From an uncultured Candidatus Melainabacteria bacterium (GTDB lineage: Bacteria > Cyanobacteriota > Vampirovibrionia > Gastranaerophilales > Gastranaerophilaceae): a stretch of 15,644 bases of DNA. Positions 6,918-14,535 of this stretch are shown here, piece by piece. The notes beneath the pieces were generated by a model that saw only the letters and a list, made by a program, of their open reading frames with translations, made no database searches and was not told the origin of the DNA. The translations under genes and the position numbers were made by a program. Location of the stretch: positions 1-15,644 of the forward strand of contig CAMHMW010000031.1 of the NCBI GenBank assembly GCA_946186335.1, in the 5' to 3' direction. The stretch's first letter is position 1, and each line of letters begins with the position of its first letter.

Positions 6918-7715
6918 ATGAAAAAAGTTACAGTAAGGACATTAAAAAAATACAAAGACGACCACGAAAAATTTTCAATGCTGACTGCTTATGATTATTC
7001 AACAGCAAAATACATTGATGAAGCAGGGGTTGATGTAGTTTTAATCGGCGACAGTCTTGCAATGACGGCACTCGGCTATGACAGCACAAACAGTATCGGG
7101 GTTGAAGAAATGTCAATTTTTACCAAAGCGGTTGCCCGCGGGGTTAATCACGCAATGGTAGTTACGGATATGCCGTTTATGAGTTATACAATAGATATTT
7201 CGTCCGCTCTGACAAACATCGGTAATATGGTTAAACTCGGAGCAAATGCCGTAAAACTCGAGGGCTGTAACGATTATACTGAAAAACTTATTGAATGTAC
7301 TGTCAATATGGGAGTTCCCGTAATGGGTCATATCGGTTTCACCCCCCAATCCCAAAACGTAATCGGCGGACATTTTATACAGGGCAAAACGGAAGATGCC
7401 GCAAACGAACTGCTAAAACAAGCTAAAAAACTTGAAAATGCCGGTGCTTTTTCTGTCGTACTTGAAATGGTACCGGAAGATGTTGCAAAAAAAATTACCG
7501 AAAATATAAACATTCCGACAATTTCCTGCGGGGCGGGAAGATATTGCGACGGCTTTGTTATGGTTTGCGATGATTGTTTCGGAAAATTCGGCGATTTTAC
7601 TCCGAAATTTGCGAGAAAATACGGTGATATGGCAGAACTTATAAGAACTTGTGCAAAAAATTATAACAACGATGTTAAATCCGGCAAGTACCCCGATGAA
7701 AGTGAAATATATTAG
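6918..7715 (+). CDS. panB: 3-methyl-2-oxobutanoate hydroxymethyltransferase
   Basis: PanB adds a hydroxymethyl group from 5,10-methylene-tetrahydrofolate to 2-oxoisovalerate to make ketopantoate, the first committed step of pantothenate and CoA synthesis. The 265-residue protein has the (beta/alpha)8 layout with the metal ligands D45 (IGDSLAM), D84 (VVTDMPF) and E115 (VKLEG), the general base E183 (VVLEMVP), and GHIGFTPQ (137-144). The C-terminal signature is altered to ISCGAGRYCDGFVMVCDD, richer in cysteine than usual, but the residues that matter are present. AGAGGA lies 5 bases before the ATG. It is followed by an unknown gene and then panC. Confidence 0.96.
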   Translation: MKKVTVRTLKKYKDDHEKFSMLTAYDYSTAKYIDEAGVDVVLIGDSLAMTALGYDSTNSIGVEEMSIFTKAVARGVNHAMVVTDMPFMSYTIDISSALTNIGNMVKLGANAVKLEGCNDYTEKLIECTVNMGVPVMGHIGFTPQSQNVIGGHFIQGKTEDAANELLKQAKKLENAGAFSVVLEMVPEDVAKKITENINIPTISCGAGRYCDGFVMVCDDCFGKFGDFTPKFARKYGDMAELIRTCAKNYNNDVKSGKYPDESEIY

Positions 7716-7741
7716 CAAAAAAATTTTTCAGCAGATATAAT
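7712..7741 (+). promoter_or_regulatory. Possible internal promoter before the unknown gene
   Basis: TTAGCA (7712-7717), an 18-base spacer and a perfect TATAAT (7736-7741) overlap the panB stop codon. The predicted start is 15-20 bases before the ATG at 7768, with GGAAAGGA between. It would allow the unknown gene and panC to be expressed without panB. Confidence 0.4.
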
Positions 7742-7767
7742 ATTTAAAATGTTTGGAAAGGATACAG

Positions 7768-8373
7768 ATGATAAACAAAATCAACGGAAACCCGAGTTTT
7801 ACCTCAAATATTATATATAATCAGATATTACACAAAGGTTTTTATCAGGCAACTATCGATGCAAGAACAGATAATCAGAAAAGAGCCAACCGTTTTGCAA
7901 ACGCCGTAAACTATCTGCGAAATGACGGACAGAACGACACCTATGAAGTTGTAACAAAAAATTCCGGATACGAACCCGAAAACCGTTGTTACCTTCTTAA
8001 AAACGGTGAGGTCATAAAAAAATCTTTACCTAACGACAAAAGATTAGGGGAAAACGTAATGGATATAATAACAAATTACGTAAAAAAAGACTTAAAACAT
8101 GATTTGGGAAATGATGTCCCGAAATTTGACACAAAAGAAATTGACGAGATTGTGACAAGAGCAACAAATGATATTGATAAACTCTATGCGCGACTCGGCA
8201 GAGTTGAAGAATTCAGAGATCACATATCAAAAGCAAACTACCACATAAACAGAATTGCGGAAATGATTTCAGATGAAGATTTAATTAAAAAAGCAAATCA
8301 CTCAAACAGTAACAGCGTTGTTGACAAACTCAACGGCATACTTGGAGATACTCATTACGGCGAAATGTTATAA
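7768..8373 (+). CDS. Unknown protein, 201 residues, between panB and panC
   Basis: I do not recognise this family. I chose the ATG at 7768 because GGAAAGGA (7755-7762) lies 5 bases before it; a TTG at 7753 would add five residues and place the ribosome binding site inside the gene. The protein is hydrophilic and charged with no signal peptide or membrane helix. The N-terminus, MINKINGNPSFTSNI, is a low-complexity lead-in. The middle (about 30-85) looks like alpha/beta segments (NAVNYLRNDG, YEVVTKN, CYLLKNGEVIKK). The second half (about 110-200) is predicted helical with possible coiled coil, ending in DKLNGILGDTHYGEML. It lies in the same direction as panB and panC, with 52 and 23 bases between them. 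A role in pantothenate synthesis is only a guess from position. Confidence 0.75.
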   Translation: MINKINGNPSFTSNIIYNQILHKGFYQATIDARTDNQKRANRFANAVNYLRNDGQNDTYEVVTKNSGYEPENRCYLLKNGEVIKKSLPNDKRLGENVMDIITNYVKKDLKHDLGNDVPKFDTKEIDEIVTRATNDIDKLYARLGRVEEFRDHISKANYHINRIAEMISDEDLIKKANHSNSNSVVDKLNGILGDTHYGEML

Positions 8374-8396
8374 AAACTGAAAGAAGGAATAAGGTT

Positions 8397-9257
8397 ATGT
8401 TATTACACACAATAAAAGAAGTAAGAGAACAGGTTATAGAATGGAAAAGACAGGGTTTGACAGTCGGTCTTGTCCCCACAATGGGTGCTTTGCACGCAGG
8501 GCATCTGTCACTTATAAAAAAAGCTGTTGAAAAATGCGACAAGGTTGTTGTTTCTGTTTTTGTAAACCCTATTCAGTTCTGCCCCGGAGAAGATTTGGAC
8601 AAATACCCAAGAACCTTGGAGGCAGATACAAAACTGTGTAACGAAGCTGGTGTTAATATTGTTTTTGCCCCCTCACCAAATGAAATGTACGGGGAAGGTC
8701 AAATGAGAACAAACGACTTTTTAACATACGTTATACCGCCATTTTTCTATGTAAACAAACTCTGCGGAAAATCAAGAGTGGGACACTTTGACGGAGTTTG
8801 TACCGTTGTAAACAAACTGTTTAACATAGTTCAGCCTGATTTTGCATTTTTCGGACAAAAAGATGCCCAGCAGCTTATAATAATCAAAAAGATGGTAAAC
8901 GACCTGAACATACCAGTTGAAATTATACCCTGCCCCATTGTTAGGGAAGATTCGGGACTCGCACTCAGTTCAAGAAATAAATATTTATCAGATGATGATA
9001 AAATTCAGGCACTTGTTCTTTCTAAGATTTTAAACAACATAAAAAGTTGTTACAAAAAAGGTATTACAAATGTTGAGGCACTAAAAGAAACTGCTTATGC
9101 GTTTTTAAACGAGCATCACGAACTTGAATATCTTGAATTTATGAACGAAAATGACCTTGAAGAAGTATCGGAAGCCGATGACAAAACAAGAGTATTTATT
9201 GCCTGCAAAGTCGGTGGCGTAAGGCTTATAGATAATATTTTACTTGGCGATGATTAA
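8397..9257 (+). CDS. panC: Pantothenate synthetase (pantoate-beta-alanine ligase)
   Basis: PanC joins pantoate and beta-alanine using ATP to give pantothenate. The 286-residue protein has VPTMGALHAGHLSL (26-39, holding the HxGH nucleotide site), FVNPIQF (55-61), DKYPRTLE (68-75), GHFDGVCTVVNKLF (129-142), FFGQKDAQQ (151-159) and the KMSKS-like block IVREDSGLALSSRNKYLS (181-198). The usual FGPNEDF is FCPGEDL, a minor change. AAGG motifs sit just before the ATG. No panD (aspartate decarboxylase) or panE is in the window, so beta-alanine and pantoate reduction must be supplied elsewhere. No clear terminator follows. Confidence 0.97.
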   Translation: MLLHTIKEVREQVIEWKRQGLTVGLVPTMGALHAGHLSLIKKAVEKCDKVVVSVFVNPIQFCPGEDLDKYPRTLEADTKLCNEAGVNIVFAPSPNEMYGEGQMRTNDFLTYVIPPFFYVNKLCGKSRVGHFDGVCTVVNKLFNIVQPDFAFFGQKDAQQLIIIKKMVNDLNIPVEIIPCPIVREDSGLALSSRNKYLSDDDKIQALVLSKILNNIKSCYKKGITNVEALKETAYAFLNEHHELEYLEFMNENDLEEVSEADDKTRVFIACKVGGVRLIDNILLGDD

Positions 9258-9420
9258 TCCATGACATTAATATAAATTTACCACCGAAGTAGGATTTTTT
9301 AAAACATGCAATACGTCTTTCTGTTGAATTAATATTTTCCGATACACCATGCGGCGAAATCATGGTGTAGAGCATGATTGAGAAAATTTCTAAATCTATA
9401 GGTTTAGATAAATCCTTCAA
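9226..9420 (-). pseudogene. Possible gene remnant or antisense small gene in the panC-regulator gap
   Basis: The 271-base gap between panC and the response regulator has no confident gene. On the minus strand a 64-codon frame overlaps the panC end by 32 bases and reads like real protein (for example KPIDLEIFSIMLYTM and NSTERRIACFKKSYFGG). It opens with TTG, an in-frame TGA lies seven codons before, and no ribosome binding site suits any start, so it looks like a broken fragment. Within it, TACACCATG (9343-9351) and CATGGTGTA (9361-9369) form a 9-bp hairpin, and TCTAAATC/GGTTTAGA near 9390-9410 forms another, so a structured RNA is an alternative. I do not recognise a family. Confidence 0.25.
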
Positions 9421-9528
9421 CCTGTCTTTTAGAAATAATCAATCGGTACATGGATTTAAAAACCCTCTAAAAAGATTAGTATATTAAATGTAGAGAACAA
9501 AAATTTTTAATAACAACGGGGGAATAAA

Positions 9529-10239
9529 ATGAGAGACTTTAACAGAAAGCTTAGAATCGTACTTATCGATGACAATGCTAACCATTTAAGAGGAATTAAA
9601 GAATTAATTAATCTTGAAAGCAGTTATGATGTAGTCGGCACAACAACAAGTGCAAATTTAGGTATCAACCTTGTAAAAAAACATCATCCTGACATTGTTC
9701 TTATGGATATTAATATGCCGGAAAAAGACGGTTTACAAACCATTCAGGCAATCACAAAATTAAACCTCTCAACGAGAATAATCGCATTAAGCGGATATGA
9801 TGATTCAGACTTAATCTATCGTGCAATGAAATTAGGCGCAAAAGGTTATGTATTAAAAACTATGGCATCCGTTAAACTTATTAACGCAATCGAAGAAGTT
9901 GCATCAGGTAAAATTTACTTACCTTCAATTCTTTCAACAAGATTCTTTGAATATTTCCAAACAAACGCAAGAGAAGAATCAAAAGCAACCGAAGGTGAAA
10001 ATCTGTTAAACACACTGACATCAAGAGAAAACGAAGTTCTTGATTTATTAACCGAAGGTATTAACTACAAGAGTATTGCATCAAAACTGATTATATCGGA
10101 AACTACTGTTAAAACACACGTAAATAACATTTTCCAAAAATTACAGGTAGGCGACAGAACCAATGCTGTTTTATATGCTATAAATCACGGATTTAAAACC
10201 TCAAAAAGCACAAAATCAGCAGCAATGACAACAGTATAA
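9529..10239 (+). CDS. NarL/LuxR-type response regulator
   Basis: The 236-residue protein has an N-terminal receiver domain (about 8-127) with the acidic pair D14-D15, the phosphorylation site D60 in VLMDINMPEKDG, S88 in IALSGYDD and K110 in GYVLKTMAS, so it should be phosphorylated normally. After a linker comes a LuxR-type helix-turn-helix (about 160-222: LTSRENEVLDLLTEGINYKSIA, then ISETTVKTHVNNIFQKLQVGDRTNAV). It should bind DNA as a phosphorylation-dependent dimer. GGGGGAA lies before the ATG. A histidine kinase gene follows after 66 bases, in the regulator-first order. The target genes cannot be read from this window. Confidence 0.93.
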   Translation: MRDFNRKLRIVLIDDNANHLRGIKELINLESSYDVVGTTTSANLGINLVKKHHPDIVLMDINMPEKDGLQTIQAITKLNLSTRIIALSGYDDSDLIYRAMKLGAKGYVLKTMASVKLINAIEEVASGKIYLPSILSTRFFEYFQTNAREESKATEGENLLNTLTSRENEVLDLLTEGINYKSIASKLIISETTVKTHVNNIFQKLQVGDRTNAVLYAINHGFKTSKSTKSAAMTTV

Positions 10240-10260
10240 AATCTGACACATATTCATACG

Positions 10261-10292
10261 GGGTTCTGTGGTAATGACAGAGCCCTGTTTTA
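10261..10292 (+). terminator. Attenuator-like hairpin between regulator and kinase
   Basis: GGGTTCTGT (10261-10269) pairs with ACAGAGCCC (10277-10285), with one G-U pair, across a 7-base loop, and TGTTTTATT follows. The T-run is imperfect, so partial termination is likely, which would lower kinase level relative to the regulator. Confidence 0.5.
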
Positions 10293-10305
10293 TTAAGGTT
10301 TTAAA

Positions 10306-10980
10306 ATGACAGAACAAGTTTTAACAGAAGAAAACATAAAAGAGCAAATACGTTATGTATCACACGAAATCAGAAACCATCTTTCCATTTGTGATATGTA
10401 CTCTCAGATTATAAAAAGAACTCTTGAAAAATCAGGAATAGAAAACGAATCATTAAACAACGCTATATCCTGTATTCAGCAGTCCGTAAAAGTTATCGGG
10501 AGTAATTTGCTTGAATTAAAATCAATAAATTCCGGAGTAAAACGCATATATGATTTTAAAACCCTTATTACAAAAGGGGTTGAAATGTCAAAAGCGTACA
10601 TTTGCGATAAGGATATTGAGTTTGAAGTGTTTATTAAAAACAGTGCAAATATTGAGCTTGATGAAAACAGATTTCTTGCCTGCATGGTAAATATAATTAA
10701 AAACGGAATTGAAGCAATTGAGATAAAAGGGAAAATATCCGTACTTGCAGAGATAAAAGATAATAAAGGAATAATAAGAATTTCTAATAACGGCAAACCA
10801 ATACCGAAAGACAAACAGGATACAATATTTGAATGCGGATACACCACAAAAAAGACCGGCACAGGTTTAGGACTTGCAATATGCAAAAAATATCTGACAG
10901 AACAAAACGCAACCCTAGAACTTAAAAAATCAGTAAAAGGTCAAACCACTTTTGAAATAGAGGTTAATGTTACGGCATAA
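10306..10980 (+). CDS. Short soluble histidine kinase without a sensor domain
   Basis: The 224-residue protein begins almost directly with the dimerisation/phosphoacceptor domain: H20 in RYVSHEIRNHLSI. The ATPase domain follows, with the N box MVNIIKNGIEAI, a G1-type block ISNNGKPIPKD, the F box IFECGYTTKK and the G2 box GTGLGLAICKKY. G1 has NNG where DxG is typical, as in some NtrB-like kinases. There is no membrane helix, PAS or GAF domain, so the input must come from another protein or from the short N-terminus. It lies downstream of the response regulator and very likely acts on it. The 3' end is 6 bases from the convergent rlmN, with no terminator between. Confidence 0.88.
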   Translation: MTEQVLTEENIKEQIRYVSHEIRNHLSICDMYSQIIKRTLEKSGIENESLNNAISCIQQSVKVIGSNLLELKSINSGVKRIYDFKTLITKGVEMSKAYICDKDIEFEVFIKNSANIELDENRFLACMVNIIKNGIEAIEIKGKISVLAEIKDNKGIIRISNNGKPIPKDKQDTIFECGYTTKKTGTGLGLAICKKYLTEQNATLELKKSVKGQTTFEIEVNVTA

Positions 10981-10986
10981 AATCAT

Positions 10987-12003
10987 TTACACCTTACCGG
11001 ACAACTGACCGCAGGCTGCATCAATATCCGAACCGCGCTCTAATCTTACGGTAACTTTTTTACCCGAATGCTCCATTAAAGACTTAAACTTCATTATTGA
11101 ATTATTTGACGGACGCTGATAATCGTTTTTTGCCGTCGGATTATACGGAATAAGATTTATATTGCACTTTATATCTTTCAGGTACGCAGCAAGTTGTTTT
11201 GCACTTGTCACGGTATCATTCAAATCTTTTATCAATAGATATTCTATTGTAATTCTGCGCCCTGTTTTATCCGTATAATATTTCAATGCCTTATGCAACT
11301 CATCCATAGGATATTTATTTTCTATTTGCATAAGTTTTGCACGAATTTCGTGATTTGGTGCATGAAGTGAAAGTGCCAAAGTTGACTGCATGTCTAAATC
11401 GGCAAGTTTAATTATTTGCGGAATAATTCCGGAGGTTGAAACAGTCAGACGTCTTGCCCCTATTTGGAAATTCTCGTTGAAAATTTCCATTGCTTTTAGG
11501 ACATTATCAAGGTTCAACAAAGGTTCACCCTGTCCCATAAATACAACGTTAGTAACTTTTAAGCCGGTATCACGCTGAATTGTCAAAACCTGCTCAATAA
11601 TTTCTTTATAAGTGAGATTTCTGATAAAACCGCGTTTTCCTGTCGCACAAAATGAGCAATTGACAGCGCAACCGACCTGTGAACTTACGCAGGCGGTTAA
11701 ATTTGCACGGTTATCAAAGCGCATAAGTACGGTTTCAACACACTCTCCGTCAGGATATTCAAGCAGATATTTAATTGTCCCGTCAGAACTAACCTGCTTT
11801 ACCTTTATTTTTACATCCGATATAACCGCAACTTTCTTTAATTCCTCACGAAATTTTATGGACAGATCAGTCATTTCATCAATTTCTTTAACAGATTTGA
11901 GATAAATCCAATTGTGAATTTGGCGGGCTCTGAATTTTGTTGCCCCTAGTTCATCGGTTATTTTCTGAATTTCTTTTAAGTTTAATCCTGACAGTATTTT
12001 CAT
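10987..12003 (-). CDS. rlmN: 23S rRNA/tRNA adenine-C2 methyltransferase RlmN
   Basis: RlmN is a radical-SAM enzyme that methylates C2 of A2503 in 23S rRNA and A37 in several tRNAs. The 338-residue protein has the N-terminal accessory domain (FRARQIHNWIY), the [4Fe-4S] motif CAVNCSFC (C112, C116, C119), the conserved FMGQGEPLLN, RRLTVSTSG and SLHAPN. The second catalytic cysteine is C331 in DAACGQL, with C105 as its partner in ACVSSQVGC. All family-critical cysteines are present. It begins 1 base after the stop of the YkgJ-type gene, so the two are translationally linked. Cfr is a paralogue with the same motifs, but context and sequence suit RlmN. Confidence 0.95.
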   Translation of the reverse strand: MKILSGLNLKEIQKITDELGATKFRARQIHNWIYLKSVKEIDEMTDLSIKFREELKKVAVISDVKIKVKQVSSDGTIKYLLEYPDGECVETVLMRFDNRANLTACVSSQVGCAVNCSFCATGKRGFIRNLTYKEIIEQVLTIQRDTGLKVTNVVFMGQGEPLLNLDNVLKAMEIFNENFQIGARRLTVSTSGIIPQIIKLADLDMQSTLALSLHAPNHEIRAKLMQIENKYPMDELHKALKYYTDKTGRRITIEYLLIKDLNDTVTSAKQLAAYLKDIKCNINLIPYNPTAKNDYQRPSNNSIMKFKSLMEHSGKKVTVRLERGSDIDAACGQLSGKV

Positions 12004-12004
12004 A

Positions 12005-12601
12005 TTATTTACCCAGCAAATGGTTAATTATTTCCGTTTCTGCAACAAGTTTAAGCCAAACAGATTCGGATTTCAATTTCCATTCCCAAAATCCGCATGA
12101 TAACGGAAGAAAAGCAACAGGGTTATCGGGAAAATCTTTACATATTTGAGGACGGTTTTCGTAATCGGGACATCTGTTATCCTCCGTTACTTTCGGACAA
12201 TGATAAACATAGTATTTACCGCTGTCTTTTAAAAGTTCAATATATTCGGGGAATAAATCTTTGTATTCATCCTCTGATTTGTACGGGACAAAAACCGAAA
12301 CAAACTGAGAAGCAAAATTGTCGCCGTTTTTTGATTTTTCACAAAGTTCCTCAAAAGAAAACTGGCTGACGGCAAATTTACAACACATACCGCATCCGAC
12401 ACATCCGCATTCATCTCTGTTAGCCTGAATTTTAGCATATACGTTTTTCTTTAAGGCATTTAATCTATCGGACAAATATTTAAAAGCCTCTGCATCCGAC
12501 ATATTCTCAACAACAGAAACGACCTCCAAAGACACATTCTTGAAGATTTTACGGTATTCCTCTTTTAAATCTTTTATATGCTTCGTTAAATTTTCCGCCA
12601 A
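12005..12601 (-). CDS. YkgJ-type cysteine-cluster protein, probable metal binder
   Basis: The 198-residue protein has the cysteine pattern of the YkgJ (Fe-S/zinc-binding) family: CGCVGCGMCC (C65, C67, C70, C73, C74), then HCPKVTEDNRC (C135, C144), RPQIC (C154) and PLSCGFWEWK (C169). The precise function of this family is not known, though it is often called an oxidoreductase. The start codon appears to be TTG (12601-12599); no ATG precedes residue 34. AAAGG lies 12 bases upstream, rather far. A minus-strand TATAAT (12612-12607) with TGTTGA 17 bases before it puts a possible transcript start at the TTG, so a leaderless form is possible. It lies between a phosphoesterase gene and rlmN. Confidence 0.82.
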   Translation of the reverse strand: MAENLTKHIKDLKEEYRKIFKNVSLEVVSVVENMSDAEAFKYLSDRLNALKKNVYAKIQANRDECGCVGCGMCCKFAVSQFSFEELCEKSKNGDNFASQFVSVFVPYKSEDEYKDLFPEYIELLKDSGKYYVYHCPKVTEDNRCPDYENRPQICKDFPDNPVAFLPLSCGFWEWKLKSESVWLKLVAETEIINHLLGK

Positions 12602-12616
12602 AGTATATTATAACCT

Positions 12617-13351
12617 TTACATGTGACGTTCAACAGGATTCAACAACAAATCAGCAAGTCTGTCCGCTCCGACAAACCCTCTTGCAGACATCAACTGTGC
12701 CGCCAGTTTATTATCATATTCCACAAATCTGTGATGAACTTCAAACGAACCGTTTGTAAAATCAATCACACAATAACAAGCCTTAGGCTCTTTTGTCATA
12801 GGACGTCCGACAGAACCAACATTAACAACAGTATGACCGTCATTTGTCTGATATCCGCAGGGGATATGCGTGTGACCGCAAAGAATTAATTTCTCTTTTG
12901 TCCCGTCAACGATTTCCTCAATTGTATCTAAGGGCATTCCGGGTAATATATCCTCGTTATTGGCTCTTGGAGAACCATGCACAAGAAGAACACTGCATCC
13001 TTCTACATCCAGACTTAACATAGGAGGTAAATCATTTAGATAAGCCTTTTGAGAACCATCCAGTTTTAAAACATCATCGGCAATAGCATTCGCCATAACA
13101 GGATACTGTGCCTGTAAAAACTGCTGTACCTGTTCCCCGTATTGGGCTATCATTTTATCTGTATTGCCCTGAATAACCGTCCATGTGTTTTGCGCCATGA
13201 CATATTCAAGAATTTCTTTCGGCTGAGGTCCCGCCATCGCCAAATCACCAAGACAAAATACGTATTCACAGCCCTGCGCAATAACATCATTCATGACAGA
13301 TTCAAGAGCCTGAACATTGGCATGAATATCAGATAATACAGCAATTCTCAT
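12617..13351 (-). CDS. Calcineurin-like metallophosphoesterase (YfcE/MJ0936 type)
   Basis: The 244-residue protein has the full set of motifs for the two-metal phosphodiesterase fold: SDIHAN (D8, H10), GDLAMAGP (D36), GNTD (N63), HGSPR (H125), GHTHIP (H160, H162) and NVGSVGRP. GNTD replaces the usual GNHD, which I consider common in this subfamily. The likely substrate is a phosphodiester (in vitro bis-p-nitrophenyl phosphate for such enzymes), but the physiological one is unknown. AGAGGGG lies 8 bases before the ATG. It heads a minus-strand unit with the YkgJ-type gene (15-base gap) and rlmN; it is divergent from ispG across 43 bases. Confidence 0.9.
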   Translation of the reverse strand: MRIAVLSDIHANVQALESVMNDVIAQGCEYVFCLGDLAMAGPQPKEILEYVMAQNTWTVIQGNTDKMIAQYGEQVQQFLQAQYPVMANAIADDVLKLDGSQKAYLNDLPPMLSLDVEGCSVLLVHGSPRANNEDILPGMPLDTIEEIVDGTKEKLILCGHTHIPCGYQTNDGHTVVNVGSVGRPMTKEPKACYCVIDFTNGSFEVHHRFVEYDNKLAAQLMSARGFVGADRLADLLLNPVERHM

Positions 13352-13376
13352 AATTTTTACCCCTCTTCTTTTTATG

Positions 13377-13385
13377 TGCTAAGAT
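13377..13385 (+). promoter_or_regulatory. Extended -10 promoter of ispG
   Basis: TG (13377-13378), one base, then TAAGAT (13380-13385) gives an extended -10 element. A start about 7 bases on falls at 13392-13395, at or just before the ATG of ispG. No -35 match is clear, as is allowed for this class. Confidence 0.45.
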
Positions 13386-13394
13386 TATTATATC

Positions 13395-14450
13395 ATGATA
13401 ACAAGAAGAAAAACCAGAGAAATTACAATAGGAAATATAAAAATCGGCAACGGTAACCCTATAAGCGTTCAGTCAATGTGTAATACCGACACAAGAGATA
13501 TTGAGGCAACAACAAGACAAATTAAAGAACTGGCCGATGCGGGATGTGAACTTGTCAGACTGGCGGTTTTAAACAAATATGCAGCAGCCGCAATCAAAGA
13601 ACTTGTGAAAAAATCTCCTGTACCGCTTATTGCAGATATCCATTTTGACTACCGTTTAGCGATTGAATGCATAAATAACGGCATTAGTGCCTTGCGCTTA
13701 AACCCCGGAAATATAGGCAAAAGAGAAAATGTTGAAAAGGTTGTTTCACTTGCAAAACAGCAAAACATTCCGATAAGAATAGGCGTTAACGCAGGTTCTC
13801 TGGAAAAAGAATTAAAAGAAAAAGATATTCCGCTTCACGAAAAAATGGTCGAAAGCGCGATGAAACATATCAAAATTCTTGAGGATTTAAATTTTGACAA
13901 AATAAAAATTTCACTGAAATCATCGGATGTTCTGACAACAATAAAAGCATACCGCCTTATATCGGAAATGGTTGATTATCCTCTCCATCTCGGGGTAACA
14001 GAAGCAGGCACATTAAAAAGCGGACTGGTAAAATCCTCCGTTGGTTTGGGAACATTGTTGGCAGAAGGAATCGGAGATACGATAAGGGTTTCGCTTACGG
14101 AAAATCCCACCGAAGAAGTTTTTGCGGGATATGAAATTCTTAAAAGCCTTAACCTGAGAAAGCATGGAGTTAATTTCGTATCGTGTCCGACCTGCGGGAG
14201 AACTCAAATTGATTTAATAGGACTTGCAAAACAGGTTGAAGAAAGATTTAAAAATTTTGACAAAGACATAACAATAGCAACCATGGGCTGTGCCGTTAAC
14301 GGTCCGGGGGAAGCCTCACACGCAGATTTTGGTATTGCGGGCGGGATAAATGAGGGCTATGTCTTTAAAAAAGGCGAAATCATAGCCCGTGTTCCCGAAA
14401 ATGAACTTTTGGATAAGCTCGAAGAAGTTATAAGAAAATCATACGAATAA
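13395..14450 (+). CDS. ispG: 4-hydroxy-3-methylbut-2-en-1-yl diphosphate synthase IspG
   Basis: IspG is an Fe-S enzyme of the MEP pathway that turns MEcPP into HMBPP, the precursor of isoprenoids. The 351-residue protein has PISVQSMCNTDTRD (22-35), LIADIHFDYRLA (78-89), LRLNPGNIG (100-108), HLGVTEAG (198-205), and the [4Fe-4S] ligands C264 and C267 (SCPTCGRTQ) with C299 and E306 (MGCAVNGPGE). This is the compact bacterial form without the extra plant-type domain. The ATG at 13395 has no Shine-Dalgarno; an in-frame TAA at 13380 leaves no other start upstream. With the extended -10 just before, this suggests a leaderless or nearly leaderless mRNA. Confidence 0.97.
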   Translation: MITRRKTREITIGNIKIGNGNPISVQSMCNTDTRDIEATTRQIKELADAGCELVRLAVLNKYAAAAIKELVKKSPVPLIADIHFDYRLAIECINNGISALRLNPGNIGKRENVEKVVSLAKQQNIPIRIGVNAGSLEKELKEKDIPLHEKMVESAMKHIKILEDLNFDKIKISLKSSDVLTTIKAYRLISEMVDYPLHLGVTEAGTLKSGLVKSSVGLGTLLAEGIGDTIRVSLTENPTEEVFAGYEILKSLNLRKHGVNFVSCPTCGRTQIDLIGLAKQVEERFKNFDKDITIATMGCAVNGPGEASHADFGIAGGINEGYVFKKGEIIARVPENELLDKLEEVIRKSYE

Positions 14451-14487
14451 TATATAGAAATCTTTTTGTAAACAAATTATAATATAA

Positions 14488-14516
14488 TTGCATTCGTATA
14501 AAAAAATAATTATAAT
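14488..14516 (+). promoter_or_regulatory. Promoter of the exported-protein cluster
   Basis: TTGCAT (14488-14493), a 17-base spacer and a perfect TATAAT (14511-14516) give a near-consensus promoter. The start near 14523 leaves a short leader with AGAGGTGA just before the ATG at 14536. A second TATAAT (14478-14483) lacks a -35. Confidence 0.65.
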
Positions 14517-14535
14517 GTTACAAAAAGAGGTGACT

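Noticed and set aside
6682..6921. A second gene in another frame across the end of yvcK
   Set aside because: It lies wholly in the well-conserved YvcK frame region, has no ribosome binding site and its product looks random.
7753..7767. TTG start for the unknown gene
   Set aside because: The ATG at 7768 has a well-placed GGAAAGGA, which the longer form would place within the coding region.
9343..9369. Rho-independent terminator of panC
   Set aside because: The hairpin is perfect but no T-run follows on either strand.
10987..12003. Cfr-type resistance methyltransferase for the radical-SAM gene
   Set aside because: Both share the cysteine motifs, but context and conserved stretches fit the housekeeping RlmN, and nothing suggests recent transfer.
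14488..14535. ATG at 14488 as start of the small exported protein
   Set aside because: It lies on the -35 element of the promoter, has no ribosome binding site and hides the signal peptide behind a hydrophilic stretch.
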